A DNA stretch of 18,982 nt. It comes from an uncultured Lachnospiraceae bacterium. GTDB lineage: Bacteria > Bacillota > Clostridia > Lachnospirales > Lachnospiraceae. The DNA is taken from NCBI GenBank assembly GCA_910579325.1, contig CAJTTU010000067.1:1-18982 (forward strand). Direction: 5' to 3'. The notes beneath the pieces were generated by a model. That model had not been told where the DNA came from. It worked only from the letters and a program-made list of their open reading frames with translations, and did not search any database. Every line of letters begins with the position of its first letter. Position 1 is the stretch's first letter. This document shows positions 14,021-18,982 of this stretch, in pieces. The translations under genes and the position numbers were made by a program.

Positions 14021-15949
14021 TCACATGTCTTCATCAAAACTGATCACATCATTCGTATACTTCCTGCTCATCTCATGCCTGAGCTTTCTGTTCTTCACCG
14101 TCTCGAAGATAATGGAAAAATCATAATCTTCCGGATATAACCGGTCGGCGGCCACATGAAGCTTCACCCGTTTATGGCTGATCCATATTTTTTTGCCCGG
14201 CAGCTGCACCCTCAGCACGCCTTTTTCATTTATCGGAGAACAGACGATCCCAATTTTTTTGTCGGGATAAACCATCACGCTGTCTCCGATTTTATACCCG
14301 GATTCCGGCTCGTTCCTCCTTCTTGTCTCTTTCATCCTGATAATTCTGTTTGGATTCCTTTGCGGATGTTTGTCAGGCGTGACGGCTCCCCTGTCATCCT
14401 GATCCCAAAACCGGCAGGCGTTCGCCGCCTCGTCCCCATAAGCGGCTCTCACAGCCGTACGCAGCATTTCCTTTGGCATCCCCAGCTTATCCGCAATGTA
14501 AAAGGCGCAGCTCTCTCCCGCCTCCCCGATCACCATCTGATAGGTGGGCATAAGCGTCTCTTTATCAAAAGTCATTCTTGCGTTCAGCAGCTTTTCTGTC
14601 CGGTCCGCATATTCCTTTACCTCAGGATAATGGGTAGTGACCAGGAAATTCGCCCCGCTTTTTCTCAGCTCCTCCAAAATGGCAATGGCAATTCCCATGC
14701 CTTCCGCCGGATCTGTGCCGGAGCCCAGCTCGTCCATAATGACAAAACTGTCTCTGTCCGCCTCTTTCAGCACCTCCAGCACATTTTTGATATGGGCGGA
14801 AAATGTGGACAGGTTCTCGGAAAGATTCTGGCCGTCGCCGATATCGCACAAATAGGCATTGTTCATGCAGATATCCGCCTCTTTGCAGGTTACGTGAAGT
14901 CCGCACTGAGCCATCATACAGTTTAACATCACGGTTTTAATGGCCACCGTTTTTCCGCCCGTGTTGGGTCCGGTGATAACGATCCCCCGTGCCTTTTCTC
15001 CGATTTCAAACCGAAGCGGCACCGCCTTCTTCCGGTCCATCAGCGGATGCCTCCCGTCTTTGAGGACGATTCTCCGCTCCGTATTCACAGCCGGCTCCGT
15101 TCCGTCCAAATCTATACTCAGCTTGCCTTTGGAAAAAACAAAATCCAGTTTTTCCATCAATTGAACCACTTCCCGGATGACGGCAGCCTCCTCTCCCACC
15201 ATGGCCGTCAATGTATACAGAATGCGGTATATCTCATTTTCCTCGCTGATCTTTAACAGCTGCAGCTCCTCACCGTATCCGGCCACGCCGGCCGGTTCAA
15301 TAAATAACGTGTTTCCCGTGGCCGACCGGTCGATAACGCTTCCCGGTATCCTTGGCTTATTTTCTTTCTTTACCGGAACGCAGAGCTTTCCGTTTCTGAA
15401 CGTACAAAACTGATCCGCCATACAGGACTGATTGGAACGCAGCACCTGTTCTGCCTTCTGCCGCATCTGTTCTTCACAGCCTGCTATCCGCTGCCTAATT
15501 TGGGAAAGCTCCTTTGACGCACGGTCATCCACGGCGCCGCCTCTGATCTGTCTGGCAATTTCCTCCCTCAGTTCCTCGTTTGTGTTCAGATTTTCCTCAT
15601 AATAAGCCAACGGGTTTTCAAACAGCTTCCCTTTATTCAGATAATCTTTTAATCGGCGGATAACCGTCAGGATATTCTCCGCCCGTTCCAGCTGATCCGG
15701 CGTAAGGCATCCTCCCTTCTCGGCAATCAGTAAAATTTCCTTGATTTCATCCACGTTCTGTAACGGCGGCGTTCCGGCCTTTTCCAGCATTTCCCTGCCC
15801 TTTGTCGTATCTCTCAGTTCCTTACGCAGTTCCCTCTCGGACAGATAAAAGGACAGGTTTCTGATCCTCTCTCTGGCGCCTTCCGTCACTGCCAGAGTCA
15901 TCCATATTTCTTTGATTTTGTCAAATTCCAGTTGTTTTTCGATGTTCAT
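14021..15949 (-). CDS. MutS2-like ATPase lacking the Smr domain
   Basis: A 642-residue MutS family protein. The N-terminal and middle parts are the lever/clamp helices typical of MutS2 (EFDKIKE at the start, SGxVIDRSATGNTLFIEP-like block at about 202-220). The ATPase core has Walker A GPNTGGKT at 327-334, Walker B FVIMDE at 402-407 and the TTHY switch at about 438-441. A small beta-rich KOW-like segment lies at about 550-597. Full MutS2 proteins are near 780-790 residues and end in an Smr nuclease domain; here the protein stops soon after that segment, and no Smr motif follows in any frame I read. MutS2 proteins act in recombination suppression and in sensing collided ribosomes; without Smr this paralogue could bind and move DNA or ribosomes but not cut. 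Start ATG at 15947-15949 is chosen for its AGAGGA site. Confidence 0.85.
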   Translation of the reverse strand: MNIEKQLEFDKIKEIWMTLAVTEGARERIRNLSFYLSERELRKELRDTTKGREMLEKAGTPPLQNVDEIKEILLIAEKGGCLTPDQLERAENILTVIRRLKDYLNKGKLFENPLAYYEENLNTNEELREEIARQIRGGAVDDRASKELSQIRQRIAGCEEQMRQKAEQVLRSNQSCMADQFCTFRNGKLCVPVKKENKPRIPGSVIDRSATGNTLFIEPAGVAGYGEELQLLKISEENEIYRILYTLTAMVGEEAAVIREVVQLMEKLDFVFSKGKLSIDLDGTEPAVNTERRIVLKDGRHPLMDRKKAVPLRFEIGEKARGIVITGPNTGGKTVAIKTVMLNCMMAQCGLHVTCKEADICMNNAYLCDIGDGQNLSENLSTFSAHIKNVLEVLKEADRDSFVIMDELGSGTDPAEGMGIAIAILEELRKSGANFLVTTHYPEVKEYADRTEKLLNARMTFDKETLMPTYQMVIGEAGESCAFYIADKLGMPKEMLRTAVRAAYGDEAANACRFWDQDDRGAVTPDKHPQRNPNRIIRMKETRRRNEPESGYKIGDSVMVYPDKKIGIVCSPINEKGVLRVQLPGKKIWISHKRVKLHVAADRLYPEDYDFSIIFETVKNRKLRHEMSRKYTNDVISFDEDM

Positions 15950-15980
15950 TTTCCATTCCTCTTTTACATGAAAGTGTCGC

Positions 15981-16005
15981 AAAAAAAGACCACAGTCCCC
16001 GTCTT
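15981..16005 (-). terminator. U-tract hairpin just upstream of the mutS2-like gene
   Basis: On the minus strand AAGAC (16005-16001) and GTCTT (15990-15986) form a short five-pair stem with a ten-base loop, running into seven T residues. It ends only about 30 bases before the start codon, a typical place for an attenuator. The stem is weak, so function is uncertain. Confidence 0.3.
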
Positions 16006-16067
16006 AAACACAGCAGATACCATGGCCTTTGTTCATTCTTATGATCCGGTAAAATATTTTTGTAATC

Positions 16068-16097
16068 AAACAAAACGCACAGCCATACGGCCATGCG
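16068..16097 (-). terminator. Terminator-like hairpin in the mutS2-like leader
   Basis: CGCATGGCC (16097-16089) and GGCTGTGCG (16084-16076) pair over nine positions with two G-U pairs around the loop GTAT. The minus-strand RNA then reads TTTTGTTTG. This is a good rho-independent terminator shape and would end the transcript from the promoter at 16295-16324 after roughly 220 bases. Confidence 0.6.
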
Positions 16098-16152
16098 CAA
16101 ATATCACAAAAATATATACCGCAAATATCAGGCAATTGTAAGGCGAAAACAC

Positions 16153-16170
16153 CGGCGGTCAATACCGCCG
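16153..16170 (-). other. Stable 7-pair hairpin in the small-ORF transcript
   Basis: CGGCGGT-CAAT-ACCGCCG is a perfect seven-pair GC-rich stem with a four-base loop. It has no T-run, so it is a structural element between the 12-codon ORF and the terminator-like hairpin at 16076-16097. Confidence 0.6.
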
Positions 16171-16221
16171 ACTGATAGGCAGACTTCCGGCCTCAATGGC
16201 AAAAAAACCACCCCGCAATAT

Positions 16222-16260
16222 TTATTTTGCGATTTTCTCCATTACAACCACAATTAACAT
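16222..16260 (-). CDS. 12-residue small ORF, possible leader peptide
   Basis: The frame encodes MLIVVVMEKIAK, a short peptide with a hydrophobic first half and a charged second half. It is far too short for a composition test, but its signals are unusually good: the ATG has AAAGGAG upstream with a six-base spacer, and a consensus promoter lies about 35 bases before it, giving a 5' leader of about 28 bases. The mRNA then contains a short inverted repeat overlapping the stop (CGCAA/TTGCG), the hairpin at 16153-16170 and the terminator-like hairpin at 16076-16097. The next gene is the mutS2-like gene. It may be an attenuation leader peptide, a free small peptide such as a type I toxin, or an incidental ORF in a small RNA. 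I do not recognise a family. Confidence 0.5.
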   Translation of the reverse strand: MLIVVVMEKIAK

Positions 16261-16294
16261 ACAATGCTCCTTTTGTTTTATAATTTACGTTTTT

Positions 16295-16324
16295 ATTATA
16301 ATCAACAGAACAGGACTTTGTCAA
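16295..16324 (-). promoter_or_regulatory. Consensus SigA-type promoter of the small ORF / mutS2-like leader
   Basis: On the minus strand TTGACA (16319-16324) and TATAAT (16295-16300) are both perfect and separated by 18 bases. Transcription should begin near 16288. The -35 box is only 22 bases past the stop codon of the membrane protein gene, so this is a new transcription unit rather than part of the upstream gene. Confidence 0.85.
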
Positions 16325-16345
16325 GTCATATTTCTATGCGCTCTG

Positions 16346-17413
16346 TCAGTTCCCTGTCAGCAGCCTAACCCCTTCCGTCAGCCGTCCCCACAGATCCACG
16401 TCAGCGGCATAAACCGAGCCCACAAAAAGAATAAACAAAACCACCATCACCGTAAAAAACGCCATCCGTATCCGACTCTTCCATTCCAGGGCTTCCCCGT
16501 CTCTCTGGCGCATTCTGCCGCGCATAAACCGAATCAGTCCGCCCAGCAGCAGGACAGGCGCCGCTGCCATAAACAGATAAAAGAGCAGACTTGGCCAGAA
16601 CAGCAGATGCCCCGTTTCCGCCGCCGAAAGTGCCGCGACGCCTCCCGGCGGTTCCAGCCATGCCGGACGGTTCGACGGCTGGGCGGACCGTACTTTCTTC
16701 CATCCGTTTTCCGCAAGCAGGATCAGGGAACAAAAAATCAGGATCGCGGCAAAGTCAGCAACCGCGAAAAAGATTCCCGTATCCATGATCTTTCTTCTCT
16801 CAATCCTTTTGTCCTCCTGTTTTTCCGCCTTTCGCTGTTCTGTCGTTTTCGGCGTTAGAGGTTCTGCCCGGCTTTTCAGTACGGTGATTTTCCCATCGAT
16901 TTCCCGTACCCTGTCCGCCGAAATGCCATTCTGAAAAAATACGTAATGGGAGGGCCGGTTTTCGGTACGGCAAATTTCCAGACAAACAGGATTGGGCATA
17001 TCCGGCTTGAGGCGAACCTGCCGGATTTCCTCGTAAGGAATGCAAACCGTTCCCCACTGCCTTCCCGGGCGGAGCTGAAGTGCCAGAAGGTGGGAACTGG
17101 TAAAATATAAGTCTCCTATCTGGTCGCCGGCCTGAAAATCATATTCCAGCCGGTCCCGCACCAGATCCGGCATCCGGTTCAAATATGCCCGGAGCGACAG
17201 TACGCGCCAGAGTCCCCATGCCGTCTGATAGAGCGCCAGCAGAAAACAGAGACCGTTCATACCCAAAAACGTATAGATCACAAGATTCCTCGTCTCTTCA
17301 TCGATATTGAGCGAGGTAAGATAAACATACATGAAAAGAGTGATCGCCGCTCCGCCGGCCACCGCCGGCCAGGTCTTATTCAGAAACAGTTTTTGATATG
17401 CAGCTTTCAGCAT
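16346..17413 (-). CDS. Membrane protein of unknown function
   Basis: I do not recognise this 355-residue protein. It has two hydrophobic helices near the N-terminus (about 16-34 and 43-67), then a soluble part at about 75-190 with beta-rich text such as GDLYFTSSHLLALQL and VCIPYEEIRQVRL, which resembles the PH-like segments of YcxB-type bacterial membrane proteins. A charged stretch (EQRKAEKQEDKRIERRK) follows, then three more helices at about 212-236, 267-293 and 315-335. The ATG at 17411-17413 has a strong GGAGGAG site; an earlier in-frame start at 17464 has none. It lies 87 bases after the SGNH-like gene in the same direction, so the two may share a transcript. Function is unknown; the PH-like link is only a visual impression. 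Confidence 0.7.
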   Translation of the reverse strand: MLKAAYQKLFLNKTWPAVAGGAAITLFMYVYLTSLNIDEETRNLVIYTFLGMNGLCFLLALYQTAWGLWRVLSLRAYLNRMPDLVRDRLEYDFQAGDQIGDLYFTSSHLLALQLRPGRQWGTVCIPYEEIRQVRLKPDMPNPVCLEICRTENRPSHYVFFQNGISADRVREIDGKITVLKSRAEPLTPKTTEQRKAEKQEDKRIERRKIMDTGIFFAVADFAAILIFCSLILLAENGWKKVRSAQPSNRPAWLEPPGGVAALSAAETGHLLFWPSLLFYLFMAAAPVLLLGGLIRFMRGRMRQRDGEALEWKSRIRMAFFTVMVVLFILFVGSVYAADVDLWGRLTEGVRLLTGN

Positions 17414-17500
17414 GATACTCCTCCACGGTATCCGATACGGACAGTTTTTCACGGGCTTTTTCACCCGGGCTGCACGGACCTTTTTGATTTTTTACATGAC

Positions 17501-18982
17501 TTATTCAACCGCATTGTCCTCTTGATCAAACAGGAGACCATGAATCCCTTGATCCCCCTCAAAAGATACCTCGTCCAGCACTCTCCCCGTTTCCATGCTG
17601 TATACTACGATATTAAGCCCATCTTCATTCCTGGAATACTCTCTTCCGTTCAGCCGTATGGAACTGACCGCGCGGCCGCTTCTAATCTGATAAGAAAGGG
17701 CCCGGCCTTCGGGGGCCATAACGCCTGACGCTTCCAGAAGCTGGTCTCCAGTCTGTTCCGCCGCCGGCTCGCCCCGCAGCGCAACCGCCAGATAACCGGC
17801 CTGCTCCTGCCCCTGCAGCGCCGCTTCCAGCCCTAAAGCCCGCAGTCCTTCCACAACATCCCCGTTCAGCGCCGTGCCTGCGCCTCCTCTCACCGAAATC
17901 AAAATCCCATACCGGTCTTTTCCCCTCTCCAGCGCTTCCAGATATTCAGAAATATCCGTAATACGGACAAGATTCACATCGCTTACAATGTCCGTGTAAG
18001 GGTCTTCCCCCATATGCATATCCGTTCCCTTTTCCTGCCATCTTTTGATATCCGCGATCAGCTGCTCTGTCCGGATTTTCGCACCCTCCGTATTCAGGTG
18101 CAGATTGGAGTCCCAGAAATAGGTATAATCAAACATATAATCCACATAGTTCGAAATGACGGTACAGTCAAGCCTCCGTTCCAGTTCCTCCTGGAACGCC
18201 ATAAATTCCTCCGGGGCCACGGTCAGGCTGCCGTTGCCCACCGGATATCCGGCCACCAGAAGCGTTGCTCCCCGCTCGGTCAGCCAGGCGTTCAGTTCAT
18301 TGATCCGGCTGACCATAATATCATTGATCGGCGGAGGCGCAACCATGTCCGTAAAATTGTCCAGGCTTCCCTCCCGGTATAAGCCGATATCGCCGTATTC
18401 ATTAAAAGAACTTCTGTTATGTACCACGCCCGCGATCTCCTGGTTACCGGTTCCCGACGCATACAATGCCAAGCTCTTTTTCAGATATACCGGGAATCCC
18501 TTCGCCGCCGCCGGAATATCCCTCCCCCGGATCAGCCGCCATAAATGATAATGATTTTCCAGAGAAGACCAGTAGGCCATCGTGTCCGGAATATTGTCAG
18601 AGTCCGCAAAGGAGCTGTGACAGAGGACATAGATATCCCCCTCACACACATTGAATTTTGCCATGTCCTCATGAAACGCATTGCCTGCCCCTGCGTGAAG
18701 TCCCATATTGACCACAGGCATTCCGGTTTTTTCTTCGATCAGGGCAGAATCGAAGCCGAAAGCCACGTTAGAATTTCCTAGAAGTACAATCTTCGGCTCG
18801 TCGATGGATTCCACCCGTTCAACTTTGTCGATCAGGGCGGCGTCATAGCCTTTGTGGTACTGGGGCAGTATGTAATTGATGTAAGCGGCAATCAGGACGA
18901 CGAATAATAATAGTTTTAAGAGGAATTTTCTGTTTTTCTTAGAATTATCCCGTTCCGGCCTCTGTGCTTTCAGATTCTCCTT
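17501..18982 (-). CDS. SGNH hydrolase-like membrane-anchored protein with C-terminal FAM3/ILEI-like domain (cut by window edge)
   Basis: The frame is open to the right edge (493 codons seen), so the true start lies outside; a GTG at 18812-18814 is internal. Visible residues 20-39 are a membrane helix (FLLKLLLFVVLIAAYINYIL). The extracellular part begins with VLLGNSNVAFGFDS (likely nucleophile Ser71), then NMGLHAGAG, and near the end of the domain DSNLHLN with Asp291 and His295, giving the Ser/Asp/His set of SGNH (GDSL/DltD/AlgJ-like) hydrolases. Such proteins act on acyl groups of surface polymers and are often coded beside MBOAT acyltransferases, which I cannot see here. Residues about 343-493 look like the interleukin-like EMT-inducer fold in swapped order: ISEYLEALERGKDRYGILIS first, GLNIVVYSMETGRVLDEVSF last. 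Substrate unknown. Confidence 0.75.
   Translation of the reverse strand, partial: KENLKAQRPERDNSKKNRKFLLKLLLFVVLIAAYINYILPQYHKGYDAALIDKVERVESIDEPKIVLLGNSNVAFGFDSALIEEKTGMPVVNMGLHAGAGNAFHEDMAKFNVCEGDIYVLCHSSFADSDNIPDTMAYWSSLENHYHLWRLIRGRDIPAAAKGFPVYLKKSLALYASGTGNQEIAGVVHNRSSFNEYGDIGLYREGSLDNFTDMVAPPPINDIMVSRINELNAWLTERGATLLVAGYPVGNGSLTVAPEEFMAFQEELERRLDCTVISNYVDYMFDYTYFWDSNLHLNTEGAKIRTEQLIADIKRWQEKGTDMHMGEDPYTDIVSDVNLVRITDISEYLEALERGKDRYGILISVRGGAGTALNGDVVEGLRALGLEAALQGQEQAGYLAVALRGEPAAEQTGDQLLEASGVMAPEGRALSYQIRSGRAVSSIRLNGREYSRNEDGLNIVVYSMETGRVLDEVSFEGDQGIHGLLFDQEDNAVE

Noticed and set aside
14156..14926. Plus-strand open frame of 256 codons opposite the mutS2-like gene
   Set aside because: Antisense to the conserved ATPase core and C-terminal part; no start signals.
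15950..15982. TTG-started extension of the mutS2-like protein
   Set aside because: No ribosome binding site, and it reads through the AGAGGA site that serves the ATG at 15949.

Overview
The window looks like chromosomal DNA of an anaerobic gut-type Firmicute, most likely a Lachnospiraceae/Clostridia relative. This rests on strong AGGAGG-type ribosome binding sites, SigA-type promoters, roughly balanced base composition, and the gene set: an AAA-ATPase-like/PD-(D/E)XK family protein, paired MATE pumps, a lipoprotein-based Opp system and a MutS2 relative. The species cannot be read from the sequence. Almost everything is on the minus strand; only one MATE transporter is on the plus strand. I see no rRNA, tRNA, CRISPR array, insertion sequence or phage gene.

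Layout by coordinate: (1) 1-213, the start of an AAA-ATPase-like protein cut by the window edge. (2) 245-3205, a pabA-pabB-pabC operon that makes p-aminobenzoate for folate from chorismate and glutamine, closed by a hairpin terminator. (3) 3510-4874, a plus-strand MATE pump, convergent with (4) 4953-6752, a marR-MATE operon. The marR promoter is a near-consensus TTGACA-N17-TATACT covered by a 14-bp inverted repeat, the expected MarR operator. (5) 7044-13055, an oppB-oppC-oppD-oppF-oppA oligopeptide import operon with a structured leader, and a second possible promoter and hairpins in front of oppA. OppA has an unusual Thr/Glu/Ala repeat tail. (6) 13311-13835, a small P-loop kinase-like protein. 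(7) 14021-15949, a MutS2-like ATPase without the C-terminal Smr nuclease domain. (8) 16346-17413, a membrane protein of unknown function. (9) 17501-18982, a membrane-anchored SGNH hydrolase-like protein, cut by the window edge, with a C-terminal domain that resembles a permuted interleukin-like EMT-inducer (FAM3/ILEI) fold.

The least expected piece is the 396-base gap between (7) and (8). It holds a consensus promoter (TTGACA-N18-TATAAT), a strong ribosome binding site and a 12-codon ORF (MLIVVVMEKIAK), followed by stable hairpins, one with a U-tract, and a second U-tract hairpin close to the mutS2-like start. It could be a leader-peptide attenuator for the MutS2-like gene or a stand-alone small-peptide/small-RNA gene. 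Other unusual points are two short direct duplications at gene starts (pabB and the plus-strand MATE gene), a leader hairpin before oppB, and alternative stems in the marR leader.
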